Positions 21,753 through 34,301 of a stretch of DNA of 64,000 nt are shown here, piece by piece. Positions within the stretch are counted from its first letter, which is position 1; each line of letters starts with the position of its first letter. The notes beneath the pieces are model-generated. The model ran no database searches. It was not told the DNA's origin and saw only the letters and a list, made by a program, of their open reading frames with translations. The stretch lies in the NCBI GenBank assembly GCA_905250115.1, contig CAJNOI010000056.1:452099-516098 (forward strand), given 5' to 3'. This stretch comes from Adineta steineri (Eukaryota > Rotifera > Eurotatoria > Adinetida > Adinetidae). A program made the translations under genes and the position numbers.

Positions 21753-23204
21753 TTACGGAGCGAATAATTCACATAATTGAGCACGTGTGTCCACCGGACT
21801 TGTCACGGAATAACCTTTCGTTCGTGGATCAGTATATATCTCATAATCATTGCCACCCTAGATATAACAAGTCGTTTTTTAACTTATATTCATACAAATT
21901 AGATTAATTATTAAGAAAATCTTTTTCAAAATCTGTTCAATTTAGTCTTAATATTTTTCATGAAAAGGAAACTATAAAATAGAACTTACCTTAAATGTTT
22001 TATCACCAAAAAAATAAATGTTGCTAATATTGTCTTTTTCTAAATGTTTTAAAGCATATCGTTTATCCCATCCTTCAGGAAAGGCATCAAAACTAATTTC
22101 ACCACCTAAAATATAATAAATTCTTTTTTTGTAAAATAATTTTTAATATCAAACCAATTGCAAAAACTAAACCCAAATGAGGGAATTTTTCTTGAAGATG
22201 TTTAACCATTGTTGAACGAATTTGATGTTCCTTGAAGAATTAATTTCAATATAAATTTTTAAAATAAAATATAAAACAAATATTTTACTGCATCATATGC
22301 ATGAAACAGATGTCGTTCTTCCAGTGTACAATTTCGACCGACAGGTGATACATTGATAAGGCCATTACGAAATTCAATAAATGTTCCACTAAAAAAAGAA
22401 TTTTGGTCAAATATTTTATTTCTTAAAAACAAATAATAACGAACCGTTTAAATGGTAATTGAATTTCTGATAAATATTTTAAACAATAATTAATGAATGT
22501 TTGTAAATTATCTTCACCAATGTGTTTTTGAATATTCTATTGAAATAAAATAATTATAGAAAACAAATATTTTGTTTTTTTTTAAACAAACTTCTTCGAA
22601 GAAAAGTTGGCCATTTTTATAAGCTACAAGACCATTTTCAGCAAAAACATAATCGTATTTAGCTATTGCTAAGAAAAATAATGTTTTTGAGAAGAAAATT
22701 TTAAATTATATATTAAACCTTTAGTTCCACCAATTTGTTCAGCAATTTTAACAATATCAGATCCTCCAACAAGACCAATGAGACATTTTTTTCGAATTTC
22801 TTGAAGATATGCATCCATTTCTGGTGTTATTAACTAGAAGAAGAATTTTGTTTTTACAAAAAAATCGTTCTACAAAGTATCACAAAAATCATTATGACTT
22901 AAGAATTTCATTAACAGATGGATTGGAAAAGGTAATACTTTTGATTAGTATTTATAAATTTAAGGCATATGAAAAAAAGCTATAAAATAAAATAATATCG
23001 TTCGATTAATACAAGAGATAAATGAAATTCTTAAATGATAATGAATTTTTGATATATTCAGTATGTAATTACTTGTCTTGCCAAAGCTATTGTTCCATCA
23101 ACATCAAATAAACATATTGTATCTAATTTTCGTCCAGTAAATACTCCATCATCATTGGCAAATGGATCACCAGGTGTTGCAAAAGGTGTCGTAGGTGTTG
23201 TCAT
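21753..23204 (-). CDS. PMM: Phosphomannomutase
   Basis: Converts mannose-6-phosphate to mannose-1-phosphate in the cytosol, feeding GDP-mannose for N-glycans and GPI anchors. HAD-fold enzyme. ATG at 23202-23204 ([12 protein letters not shown]), then the catalytic motif [13 protein letters not shown]. Later minus-strand exons encode [56 protein letters not shown] with [15 protein letters not shown] and GGNDYEIY; the end LCELFAP precedes the TAA at 21753-21755. All are in PMM1/PMM2 order across about nine short exons. The first intron (about 23070-22850) is longer than the rest. It looks complete. Confidence 0.93.
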
Positions 23205-23342
23205 ATTAAATATCTATAATTTTTAAAAAGAATCTCGATTTTGTTCATAAGTAGTTCTATGTATATATATATGTAGTTTTTTGTTTAGCATGCGCTAATA
23301 CAGAAAAGAACAAAAAAAAAAGAAAAAGAAAAAAAATAAAAT

Positions 23343-23855
23343 TTAAGATGAAGATGTATGTTGATGAATATTTTGTCCGTATCGTCTACATCGTTCTAGA
23401 TGTGCATAATAAAGTAAAAGATTATTATTTGCATAAGTTGGATTTAAACTTGTTGTTAATTCAAGAGGAACATTAATTGGATGTCGACGATCATGAATAA
23501 CACAATCGAGATTCGGACATGTACATAATTGAGAATGAATCGAATTTGATGATGATATTGAATTTATTGACGATGATGAATCAGATTCATTCGAACTTGG
23601 AGGAGAATAATTTCCAGGTACTGGTAAATTATTTGTCGAACTAAAATTAATTTATTTAATTAAATTTATTTTTAATATTTTTAAATTATACTTTGATTGA
23701 GCATTCGATCTTGTTGCCATTCGTTTTGGTACAGAATGTGTTGTAACATTACCACCACCACTATCGGTTGATGAATAAAGATTATCTTCGTGATGTCGTT
23801 TCCTAAAGAAATTTTTGTTTGGAAATTTCCTTTATTTAAATCTCAATACTTACAT
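23343..23855 (-). CDS. Small unknown protein with split start codon
   Basis: Three exons are proposed: 23855-23854 (AT), 23802-23692 and 23640-23343, so the initiating ATG is formed as AT|G across the first intron (donor GTAAGT, acceptor TTCTTTAG). The second junction also joins in frame. The protein is about 136 residues: MKRHHEDNLYSS, a Ser-rich middle (NESDSSSSINSISSSNS), then a conserved-looking C-terminus with CTCPNLDCVIHDRRHP and LLLYYAHLERCRRYG. I do not recognise the family. The Cys/His cluster might bind zinc. An internal Met (MATRSNAQ) is an alternative start if the split-codon model is wrong. Same strand as PMM and 138 bp upstream of it. Confidence 0.45.
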
Positions 23856-24656
23856 TATATATATACAAAAACAAATAATTTAGAAGAAGAATAAAGAATT
23901 ATTTATCTTGATAAAAAAACTCGTATGAGATTTATCAAGATTTTCTCGTACTATTTCAAAACTAAATATTTCAATGATTGACTATGAATAGAATATAGTC
24001 ACAAGTATAATCAGACAAAGATATAGTTCAGCGCTTTTTTCCTATTTGTTGAATAAATCCACGAATCAAAAGGACTATTATGACTTTTTACATAAATATA
24101 AACAAGAATATTCTCGAAATTTTTTTGAATAAGTTTTAGATTTATTTGAGTTAATAAATTTCTCTAAAAAAATATTCCTATTACTAAAATCTAAAATTCT
24201 TTCAATTTAAAACAGATATAGATGACACTAGTGTCTCGTTCGATGATTATGAAATACTCATATATATTTGCAATAGAGAAGTATATATTGATTTACTTAT
24301 ACGTTATAGAACATTTGCAGAGAATTCATTGAACATGTGTGAATGCATGATTTGTTAGCTTTTTCCCTATTGACTTTAACTTAATGTTTATTGATGTTTT
24401 TCTCGTCTCTGTATGCGAACTTTTTAAAGAGGCAATCGTTTTCATATATATCACAATCATATTAATGTATCCGTGTTTCGATAAATATCATAGTTTAGAC
24501 TTTTATTTATCATATCTAACACAAAATAAACAAAAAAATCGGTACATTGGAACAAATAATATGAATAGAACAAAGATTGTCAGATGGTAAATGAATTAAA
24601 TGATATTAACAAGTAAAATTTTTGATCAGTTGAAACAAATATCAACGAAAAATAAA
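23856..24656. other. Intergenic, nothing recognised
   Basis: About 800 bp of AT-rich sequence with no supported gene or repeat family. Confidence 0.6.
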
Positions 24657-26572
24657 TTAATTTGTAAATATCGCGCATATATCACTGGAAGGTAATTCTC
24701 TAGAATAAAGACGCCATTCATCAATTGTTCCTGAAAAAGATCCACCGCCTAAGATAAAATTATTTGTTGATGCTCCACTTCCAGTTGATGTTGAAGGTAA
24801 TGCACTTTTAACAGGAATATTATTAATATACAAGTTAAGACCACCTGATGATGACCATGTAAGAACTATATGAGACCATATGGGTGTCAATTCTAGAAGA
24901 ATATTATATGAAACTGATACTGTAGCTACACGAGCAATAAGAGATCCATTCGATGCAAATGTCAATGGATCATAACCTAATGATGAACCAACAAGAGTTC
25001 CTTGTAAGAGTATTGGTTGAATCCAAAGAGATATAGAAAAAGGTACATTATTGTATGAAAGAAAGCGAAAACCTGTTGCTTGAAGATAGGATGATGATGA
25101 AGTAGTAAATGATATAGCTTGAGTTCCTTTTAATCCACTGACTGATATATAATTGTATGCATTTATTGAAACACCATTTGGACCAGAATCAGCAAGAAAA
25201 TTTGTACTATCATCGAACGATAATCGACAGGCCATTGTAGCAACATTGAGAACTTCACATGTTGATCTTACTCCATTGCTTACTGTTAATTGATCAATAT
25301 AACCCTTTAAGAAATGACAATGAAATTAATTTTCAATGTATTTAGTAGAATTATGCGCACTAAAATGTATATATTGTACCTGAAAATTATTTGTTCCATA
25401 AGAAGGATTTGATGTAAGATCATAATTATTTCCAATATAAAATGTTCCAGATGTTCCATTAAAACCATTTGAAGTTCCTCGTGAATTATCTAAATTTCCA
25501 TTAACATAAATAACTTGTTTTGTTTTACTTTTTGAATAAACAATTGCAACATGTGTCCATTGATTAACAGGTATAGACATTGATCCTCGAAGATCAGCAG
25601 CTTCCCATAGACCAAAATATCCTGTTGATGTTGTACTAGTTACATTGGAACGAAGACCAAATTGAAAACATTGTTGTGCTGTTTGTTGTGGACAAAGACC
25701 AGCTATTGTATGAATACCTTTCGTATTTGGAAAACTAGTAGGATATATCCATGCATCTACAGTAAAACTTTTGGAATTTATTGGAATAAATGAAGTTGAC
25801 AAGTATTGATTCGATGCTGAGTTAAGAGAAAGAGCTTGACCTATATAACCTAATACAAATGTTGGTCCATTAGTAGATGTTCCATTATAGGTTAACATTA
25901 AATCATCGAATACATTTTCAAAGTTCCATCGTGCAAAGAGAGACACACTTAAAATGGTTGTATCATTACCACATGCAGAATTACACGTTGGTAATGTTGT
26001 TGTTGTCGTTGATGTTGAAGTCGTTGATGTAGTAGTTGTAGCAGTACTTGTCGTAGTTGTATCTGTTGTCAATGTAATAGCAGCTATATTAAATACAACA
26101 TAGATTATTTCATGAAGGATTTGTTTTAGTTTTCGTATGAATTATTGAATGTTTTTTTTTTTCATACATATATTTGTTATTCAATAAGATGAAAAATATT
26201 TTTAAAAGAAACAAAAAATAACAGATTATGATAAATTCAAAGAAGGAATTTCTTAATTATATTTTCTCAGTTTTAATAGTGATTCTTTTTTTTTATTTAT
26301 TTATTTCTCTATTTCATTATAGTCTACCAGTTATAAATAAAGTAGGTTTTGCTCGACATAGAAACCTTATTACGTTTACTCAGTGCCTTTGAATTTAATT
26401 TAATAGAAAGAAAATAAGAACATTAAAACGAATCTATGACTTACATGTTGATGTTGTTTCTGTTGTAGTTGAAGTTGTCTCTGAAGTTGTAGTTGTAGTT
26501 GTTTCTGACGTTGTACTTGTACTAGAACTTGATGATGATGTTGTAGTTGACGTCGTTTCCGAAGTTGTACTT
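24657..26572 (-). CDS. Secreted/surface protein with Thr/Ser mucin linkers and two LamG-like domains (5' end lost in gap)
   Basis: Exons run right to left. A Ser/Thr-rich exon continues from the gap to about 26445. An exon at about 26083-25381 starts with Thr-rich repeats and then CNSACGNDTT. A final exon (about 25304-24657) ends in a TAA at 24657-24659. Two concanavalin/LamG-type folds are visible. The first runs ARWNFENVFDD...NQYLSTSFIPINSKSFTVDAWIYP...WTHVAIVY...IYVNG. The second runs CRLSFDDSTN...PFSISLWIQP...WSHIVLTW...LYINN...GTIDEWRLYSREL. Such domains bind glycans or matrix proteins outside cells, and the Thr/Ser linkers are likely O-glycosylated. No C-terminal anchor is seen. The signal peptide and true start are missing because the 100-base gap begins at 26573. 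Confidence 0.75.
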
Positions 26573-26672
26573 NNNNNNNNNNNNNNNNNNNNNNNNNNNN
26601 NNNNNNNNNNNNNNNNNNNNNNNNNNNNNNNNNNNNNNNNNNNNNNNNNNNNNNNNNNNNNNNNNNNNNNNN
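26573..26672. other. Assembly gap, 100 N
   Basis: Exactly 100 N, the conventional size for a gap of unknown length. It hides the 5' end of the LamG gene and the 3' end of the transporter gene. Any frame read across it is artificial, and the real distance may be much larger. Confidence 0.99.
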
Positions 26673-28571
26673 AACAAAAAATTAAATACCCACCAACAAT
26701 AGGTGTTCCGATAACAACTGCAAACCCACCAAATAGTGAAAGAACACCGAATGCAACATTTTGCTTCTCATCGCCGACTACAGCAGCAAGAACAGGCACT
26801 TGCAAAGTAACTGAACCACCCGAAAAGAAACCAAACGTGGATGCATAACTTATATGAAGAGCAATAGAAGAACCACATAACGGAGCAACTATGATAGCAA
26901 TGCCGGAAATAATCGTTGTTATAATGAACAAGTAAAGTTGATTCTTCTACAAAGCAAAATCGATTTTGCTCAATACAAAATTTCATAACAAGAAGAAGAT
27001 TCTTACCGGTATTCGATCACGTAGATTACCTAGCATGACACGACCGAAAATATTCGATAAACCCATCGACATAACAATATACGTTCGTTGATCTTTTATA
27101 ACTTTCAAGTCATTTGCCAGGTCATCAGCAAAGTTGTAAACTACATTGAAACCTAGACCTGCCAAAACACTGGATATGACAAATAGTGCGAATGCAGCGT
27201 TTTTGAGAAGTTTGAGATCTATTTCATCAGCTATTCGGCTAAAGAAGGATTTTTTTGTTGATAATGTTTCATCGGTATCAACTGGTAGCATCGGTTCGAC
27301 TATTGCTAAAGAGAATGATTGATGAATGAATATCAATAAGTGTAAAATGAGTTTACCGTTCACAGCATTGCTCTCGGAATTTACAGAATTTTTTTGCAAA
27401 ATCGAAAGTAAAGCAAGTTTTTTTCGTTCGGCTTCTGCACGTGCTTTACGTGCTAGTTGTCGTTGTTGGCTAGCTTCGTGTGGTAGAGGCTTCTACAAAA
27501 GGAACTTGTTGCTATCCTGAAAAATGATGCAAAAACTGAAAGGGGGAGGGGGAAACAAATTCTGCTGAATCCGTAGACTCCACCGAAGACATACGGTTTT
27601 TTTACTCTAAGACTTCCCGATCGCTATCTCTAAATTTGTATTTCTGTCGGCTTTTGTGTTTGAAAATTAAGAAAAAAGAATGTAATGAATTACCATAGCG
27701 AAGCCACATGAAAGACCAATTAAGATGATAAAAGCTTCAACTAGAAGTGCGTTTGAATAACTGAGCCATGACCATTTATTGACGATTCCATCCATGACAT
27801 AGGAAAGAACAAATGTACCAACGCCTGTACCGCATACAGCAATGCCCGTAGCAGTTCCTTTGTTTTTGTCGAAATACGATTGAACAGAGAGTATGGCTGA
27901 CATGTACATTAGTGAAAAACCAATTCCTAAACACATTTACATATAAATAAGGAGGTAAAAAACGATTCATATACAAATGAAATCGACTTGAATCAATATT
28001 TTTTCTTTCACTATTGTAAAAGGAATAATTCCTTGTAAGATTTCAGTTGAATTATTATACTAGTCATTTGTCAGTATATGGATATCAGAGAACATACCTC
28101 CGATGATGCCAATCGTAACATAGTAGAACCAAATATTGACCCACCACCGACTAAGAAAAAATCCCAATGAGGCAATACAAGTACCTCCTACAGCTACTGG
28201 ACGGCACCCGTACATATTAATGAGAACTGATGCGATCGGTCCTAGAAATTTAAAATAAAATTTTCAGAAAAAAACAAATTTATTTCAGAGCAATCATAGC
28301 TAACCTATGCCAAGTGTAAAAGCCGGCAAAATACTGAAAATAAGTGATACTGCAGCTCGAGTGAGATTAAGTTTGTTCATCATGGGATCTAAGAACACTT
28401 GGCCCATCGAATATGTTATCCTATTTGATTTGTATGAAGCTAGACAAGACATGAAAGAAACGTCACTTACCCATCCATCACAAAATGGATCATGAAAGAT
28501 GAAAAGACTATCACCCATCCCCATCCACCATCTGGTATTTTTTTCTTATCGTTATCTGTCATTTCTGCCAT
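26673..28571 (-). CDS. Monocarboxylate-transporter-like MFS protein, SLC16 family (3' end lost in gap)
   Basis: Plasma-membrane major-facilitator transporter; substrates of the family are lactate, pyruvate and related monocarboxylates, or in some members thyroid hormone or aromatic amino acids. ATG at 28571 (MAEMTDNDKKKIPDGGWGWV). The PDGGWGWVIVFSSF signature before TM1 is the SLC16 hallmark. Exons then give TYSMGQVFLDPM, GIGFSLMYMSAILSVQSYF, NKGTATGIAVCGTGVG (a family motif), a basic loop (QQRQLARKARAEAERKKLAL) between the two six-helix halves, and C-half helices ending GVLSLFGGFAVVIGTPIVGGYL just before the gap. About eight exons. The last helices and tail are missing. The same-strand LamG gene beyond the gap should be treated as separate. 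Confidence 0.85.
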
Positions 28572-29359
28572 TTTTGTTTAACGATTTTCCTATTCTAAAA
28601 TAGTAATCTTAGTAATACATACTTTATATAGCAAAATAACAGCCGTAGTTTGAAATGAATCGAATTTATTGTCATTTTTACCTACATTGATATCTGAGCA
28701 ACAGTAGGCAGTATGGAAATTTAGATATGAAATTTTGCTTATATATAGATCTTGTGAATACTAAAAAGTTCTGAATGTATCAGACAAAATCAGTACATGA
28801 TTCTTAAGATAGTGATTTTTCAAATCAGGACGATTTCTTCTATAACGTTAAAGTTTATCTTAACAGATGACTATTGCTGCTCAAATACTGATATATGTCA
28901 AAACATCAATGAACCTACCATAACTTCCTTCTAGCAAAACATACAAATGAATTAACTCACTGTGTTTCACTACTCAAGAAGAAGCATCAGAAAAAAAACG
29001 AATTGAATTTAAAACCTCTAACTCATTTCTACCTGTTTATTAAAAAATATACCTCTGTTAACAATCTCAGTAGCGAATGTAATTTGAGACATGAAGATAA
29101 TGACATTTTCGTGACGAAGATACTTGAGATGAATAACAGATAAAAGAAATAGAAAACGAAGAACGGAAAAAAACTGTAAAAATATTAAGTGAAACGAAAG
29201 AGTGACGAGCTAAAGAAAAACCACATATTTAAATATTAGAGAAAAAAACGAAAAAGAAATGTTTTAACGCATTCACTTTTTTCAACGCATTCTCCTCAAG
29301 ATGGTTTAAGAACAGTTAAGACTGACAATGATACAAATTGATAAAGACTTATATTTAAA

Positions 29360-29490
29360 TGAGCAATAAAAAAATCTAAATGAGCAATAATGAAATTTGG
29401 CAATAATAAAACTGAATGAGCAATAATAATACTAAATGCGCAATAACAATACTGAATGAGCAATAATAATACTGAATGAGCAATAATTTA
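29360..29490. repeat. 20-bp minisatellite (GCAATAATAATACTGAATGA)
   Basis: About six direct copies of the 20-bp unit; the last three are the most alike. An inverted copy lies about 750 bp to the right (30220-30260), including the flanking A-tract, so the two ends may bracket a single mobile unit. Confidence 0.8.
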
Positions 29491-29871
29491 TTTAAATTAA
29501 CAATAAATCGTATGAATAAGGAGCAATATAAATCCAGGTGTTAAACTCCCTCTTAATAAATAACCCTTCTGAAAAAAATTCTATACAAATTATGTGTATT
29601 TTGGTGGGGTTTTCAGCAAAATTTAGACTTGCTTTGAGAAACATAATAGAAAACCCGGTAGTCTTTTGTTATGAACGGGGGTTTACAGTATTGTTCGTCT
29701 GTGTTGGATATTTTCTTTTCATTCTTTTCATTGTATCGCATAGATGGCTTATCCAGGATCTACACATGTATATTGTTTTTTTTCCTTTTTATCTGAGGTA
29801 TTTTCCAAACGTTGACTCGTTCAAGTACTTTTCTTTCTTTTTATTTTTCCATCTTGTTTATGTGTATATAT

Positions 29872-29985
29872 TAGAGGTGGGATCGATTCGTGATTTTTCG
29901 GAATCAAACCGAATTCTGTCGAAAAATTGTCCAAGCGAATTGATCTAGTTTTTAAAAAAGTCCGAACCGAGCTCAAAAGAAGTGA
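29872..29985. repeat. hAT-like end with reiterated CGATTCG/CGAATT motif
   Basis: Begins TAGAGGTGGGATCGATTCG, which resembles hAT-type terminal repeats (YAGRGRTGGG). The interior repeats CGAATC/GATTCG words in both orientations. The right terminus is not clear. Confidence 0.4.
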
Positions 29986-30018
29986 AGCTTATGGCAAGTT
30001 AATCAAGAAGTCAGATTT

Positions 30019-30080
30019 CCTCGAGGGTGGGTGTGGGTCGGTGTGGATTTTCACTTCAACATCATCCATACCCTCAAGAG
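30019..30080. repeat. GT-rich foldback element 5
   Basis: The left arm TCGAGGGTGGGTGTGGGTCG and right arm ATCCATACCCTCAAGAG pair around a loop of about 20 bases. Confidence 0.65.
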
Positions 30081-30346
30081 ACAGACCATGTAAAGCAAAA
30101 AAAGTCTTATTGCTACAATAGTACATTTTTTTTTCTTATTACTGGAATACGAAATTAATATTGTTATTTAATGGATTAATTATTATCCATTTCATAATTT
30201 AAAACTGCTCGAAAAGGATTTTTTTATTGCTCATTCAGTCATTATTATTGCACAAATAAATACTAGCCATTGATAAATATGTTTCCTGTTTATTAATAAA
30301 AATGACTTATATTCAGAAATAAAAATAAATAACTATCAACAAAATT

Positions 30347-32336
30347 TTACCACCATAGATATAGTTCAGAATCAACCAATTTCATTGAATAATTGGCAAG
30401 CAATTTCTGTGATTCGATCTGAGTCTTCAATCTATAAACCATTGATTGTGTTATATTTTTCACACATAATGAAAACAGATGTTTTGTCTTGTTATTAGTT
30501 TTTGATAATAAAAACTTTATCGCTGTTTCCGAATACATCCTATTAATATCTATCGTAAGATGTTGTATTTGAGGACATAGAATAATAAATAGTTGAATAT
30601 TCTTTGTTGTAACTCTGTCGCAAATCATCAAATTGGTTATAGTATTTTTGTCACATACTAATTGAAATAAGTCACATTGTTTAATTGATGGTGAAATTTT
30701 TTCAAAGAATGATTCATAAGTAAGCATTAACGTATGAATATTCGGTAATAAACTTAATGCTTTAATTATCAGCATAAAAGGAATAGAGGTAACAGTAATA
30801 ACGAGTTTAGTCAATTGTTTCGTTGGAAAAATAAGATTAAAGTGGGTCGAAAGAGAATCTTGACTTTGGCTGAGATTACAGAAAAGAGTCAATTCTGTAA
30901 CATTGGAAAAATGATTAACACAATTTATCATTCCTTGTTCATCTTGAATGCAAATACGTTCAACTGAATCCAAGTTATTTTCTTGTTGATATAAATCAAT
31001 TTGTTTACTGAATTCTGAGTACAATACATAAGATTTTCTTAAAAATAAAACTAACATTATCATATTGACAAGTATAAAATTTTATTTTTACCTATACGGA
31101 CGAGATGAATTGAAGATAACATGACGCTCAGCACGTTTCCAATAAAATGTATACGTAAAAAGCCATTGTCGTTCAAACCAAAATGAAGATTGAAATTGTT
31201 GGATTAAATCTTCATATTTTAATTGAGTAGTGTCATTCAGCGAGTTTGTATGCATAAAATCAAAGACTATTAAATTTGGCATATAGGATAAGATTAATCG
31301 TTCCCAATGATTTGCATTTAGAAATGATACGTCGAAATATGTTGAAATATGAAAAATTTGAAGTCGATGAAAAAAATGTTTGGCTAATAATTCTAATTCA
31401 TTGAAAAGAATACGACTATTCTTTATAGAAATATGGGTTAAATCATTTAATGAACTTGAAAAAGATTTTGTTTGTTCATCCGGCAAACTATATAAATGAT
31501 TCAATGCTAAATAACGTAGTTTTGGAACATATGATAATAGAGCATTTAACTCATTTAAACAAAATTTATTTTTGATAACAAGATGTTCAATAGGACTGGT
31601 CTCATTGACTGACATAGGCAGTGATCCATAGTTAGAATTTTCTGACAATAATAGTTTGCAATATTTTAATGCAGGTAGACGAAATATTTGGAGATAAAGA
31701 TCGTTGATATTATAAAGACAATGACGATGAATGATTGTCAATGAAGATAAATTTGGTAATTTAGTTAATTGTTTAAGAAGATTTGCCAGTTTTGTTGTTG
31801 TGGTAGTATCAATAATAAGTGTTTCAAGTCGACGGAATTTGGATATGATTTGAGACGATGGAAAAAATAAATCAACAATAAATGGATTCGATAAACAAAG
31901 TGAATTGATTCGATGTTTATTAGGCATAATAATCTGTTTATAATGACGTTGAAAAGTCGGTTTGGATATTAATGAAATATGCATTTTAATAGAAAGAGTA
32001 GACAAAACAAGAATTTGATGGAATCGTCTATTAAGATTAGAAAAAATTTCATAAGCAGAACAAAAATCAAGTATATCGAAAATTTCATAGATTATTTCGT
32101 TTGGAAGATCTTCAAAACGTGTTATGAATGTTCTTGTAGAACTAAACATGTGATAAAAAAATTAATGTGAAAAATTATACATGTTAACTAACCTATTTGA
32201 ATGCAATGTTGTTACTATATAAAAAAGAAATCAGATATGAATTAAACAGAAAATCAAGAATATTACTTTTACCTTCTAATTTCTTTTTCTTTTTAACAAT
32301 ACTATTTGTTCGCCGTTGCCGTTTAGTTTGTTCCAT
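30347..32336 (-). CDS. F-box protein with LRR-like C-terminal repeats (bdelloid-expanded type)
   Basis: Four exons join in frame to 608 residues: 32336-32273, a 22-nt microexon 32214-32193, 32141-31092 and 31037-30347. The N-terminus is basic (MEQTKRQRRTNSIVKKKKK), a likely nuclear localisation signal that the longest single frame misses. The F-box follows (RFEDLPNEIIYEIFDILDF...FSNLNRRFHQIL). Then come many irregular leucine-rich segments of about 25-30 residues (LETLIIDTT..., LSSLTIIHRHC, LRYLALNHLYSLP, LTHISIKNSRIL, NLIVFDF, VTELTLFCNLS, IQHLTIDINRMYS). F-box proteins recruit substrates to SCF ubiquitin ligases through SKP1, with the LRR part reading the target. Many similar genes are known to me from bdelloid genomes. 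The N-terminal model is supported by in-frame splicing at all three junctions. Confidence 0.8.
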
Positions 32337-34049
32337 TTCAAGATCAAAAACAAAAAATTTCTAAAATAAAATATAATTTTATCAGCAGAACTGTTGGTAT
32401 GAAACAAAACCACTTCAACTAAAACATTAAGTATTGATACTAGATGTTACGTGTATATGAATTAGCCCAATACTATCTGCTTGAAAATTCATAAGCTATT
32501 ATTAAAGCTCAAGGAAAATATTTCAAGATTCAACTAATACAACACAATAGAAGAGATATTTGATAGAACGAAAGAAAGAGAGAACAAAATATATGTTTAT
32601 AAGTGATAACAATAAAGATACTTTACAATTTTAATAAATTTTAGTAATTATCTTTATAAAAATTTTATCTTCTCTTCGTTCTACGATAGAAAGGCAAGAT
32701 GAAATAATCGTTTATTTCAACTAAATAAACCAGAAGAGAACAGCAAGAGAAAAATAGTGAAGACGGATAGATGGATATACACACATCAAGAACGATCAGA
32801 TATATGTTTATATATATATATATATAGTAACGTATTGGAATATTCCATAGAACGAAAAGATAATATATCATATAAAAGAAAAGGGAAAGAACCAAGTACG
32901 AAAGGAAGAAGAACATGTATATGTTATAGGCAAAATTCAAATATTTTTTTATAGTTAAAAGAATTAAAATGTTTTTGCTTGTTGATCGATTTTTCTTTCT
33001 ATTTTTCTTCTGTTAACTATAGCTATTCTCACAACTAAGAAAATTAGGTTAGAACCAAGAATAGATGTAGTATACAATGAGTGACTTATTGAGTAAGAGA
33101 AAAAAATCCGAGTAAGGGGTTGTATTAAAAATAAGTTGGTATATAGATGCTCACTCATCGTAAAAAGATAATGGAGTTGGATACAACGATCGTTCGAGTT
33201 AATAATGATGAGAAAATGTTCCCTGCTTCATCAAATGTTATTCAAAGAGGGATGGATGCTTAAACATGGATTAAATAACTAGAACTAAACGATGTTTCTT
33301 AAAAAGTACTGTAAAATAAAAAAATTATTCACACTTAGATTATTTCTCTTTCTTCGCCTTCTTTCAACTATAAAAAAAAGATTTAAATTTTGCCTACAAC
33401 ATATACATGAAAAAATCCAATGACAATTGTTATGGCATGATATATCTCTCGTAATAAAGAATGTTGGTTCTCTTTCATTTCCTCACGTACTTCCGATATC
33501 GTTGAGTATAGAACGAAAAAGAGCGATCACAACAATACCACTACATCACAGGTTTCGATCTAGATGTAAGGTGAATGGAAACTGATCGTGATTGCTCGTA
33601 CTTATTCCCCCCCCCCCCTTGTCATTAATCCACATCCTCAATTGGATTCATCAGAATACGATAACTTTATGACACTTATGTTATAATAAACGCTGTATGT
33701 TTTGTGCTATATACAACAAAATAACATACGTCTATCATAATCACGAGCTTGAGTGAGTTTTTACCTATGCGATGAGTCCACGTGTGTTATTTGCTATCTA
33801 CAGAATTTATCATCAGTTAAGTATATTTTTTTTGTTTCGTTCTTTGTATATTATTTTGTCTCTGTATTTTTGTTATCTACTTTACAAGTGTGGATGACGT
33901 ATTTCTTTTATATACTGTCAATTGCTAGTTCAATATTTGTTTTTATTTCGTTCGTTGCATATCATACTACCGTTTTATGATCTTGGAAAAATATGGTGGA
34001 TTTTTTGGTAGCCACGTTACACGTTCGGATGCAATAGTTTGTTATCTTG

Positions 34050-34174
34050 CAGATGTGAGTGTTGACGGGATTATGATTATTTGTGGGTTGGTAAACGCTC
34101 GTTTTTTGATCATCGACTGTCTCACCCACACCCAACATCAAGCTTGCATAAACCATAAAACATTCTCACATCTG
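34050..34174. repeat. GT-rich foldback element 6 (nested)
   Basis: Outer arms AGATGTGAG / CTCACATCT enclose an inner pair TGTGGGTTGG / CTCACCCACACCC. It is larger than most family members. Confidence 0.6.
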
Positions 34175-34301
34175 ATATCCTCAGTAACATATTCATAGTG
34201 CAACGTCATCTGTTCGTGCATGTTTTAGATTGAAAGAAAATATTAACTAATATACTTTTTTACTCTTTTCTGTTTATTATATTATTATATATATATCGAT
34301 A

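Larger units (their letters stand above)
28572..30346. other. Intergenic with 20-bp minisatellite and foldback repeats
   Basis: No supported gene. Holds the minisatellite (29360-29490), a hAT-like end with reiterated motif (from 29872), a GT-rich foldback (30019-30080) and an inverted single copy of the minisatellite unit (30220-30260). A 136-codon frame at 29538-29948 is very hydrophobic and Phe-rich and runs into the repeat; I do not accept it as a gene. Confidence 0.6.

Noticed and set aside
26434..26931. A continuous minus-strand frame running from the transporter through the N gap into the Ser/Thr-rich exon
   Set aside because: The frame exists only because N codons are read as open. 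The two sides encode unrelated proteins (SLC16 helices and a mucin-like linker).
29538..29948. 136-codon frame on the + strand
   Set aside because: Extremely Phe/Leu-rich from T-rich DNA, no recognised domain, and its end runs into a hAT-like repeat.
33607..33618. Poly-C run as a functional G-quadruplex site
   Set aside because: A single C homopolymer next to one CA-rich half-arm is most simply a slippage tract.
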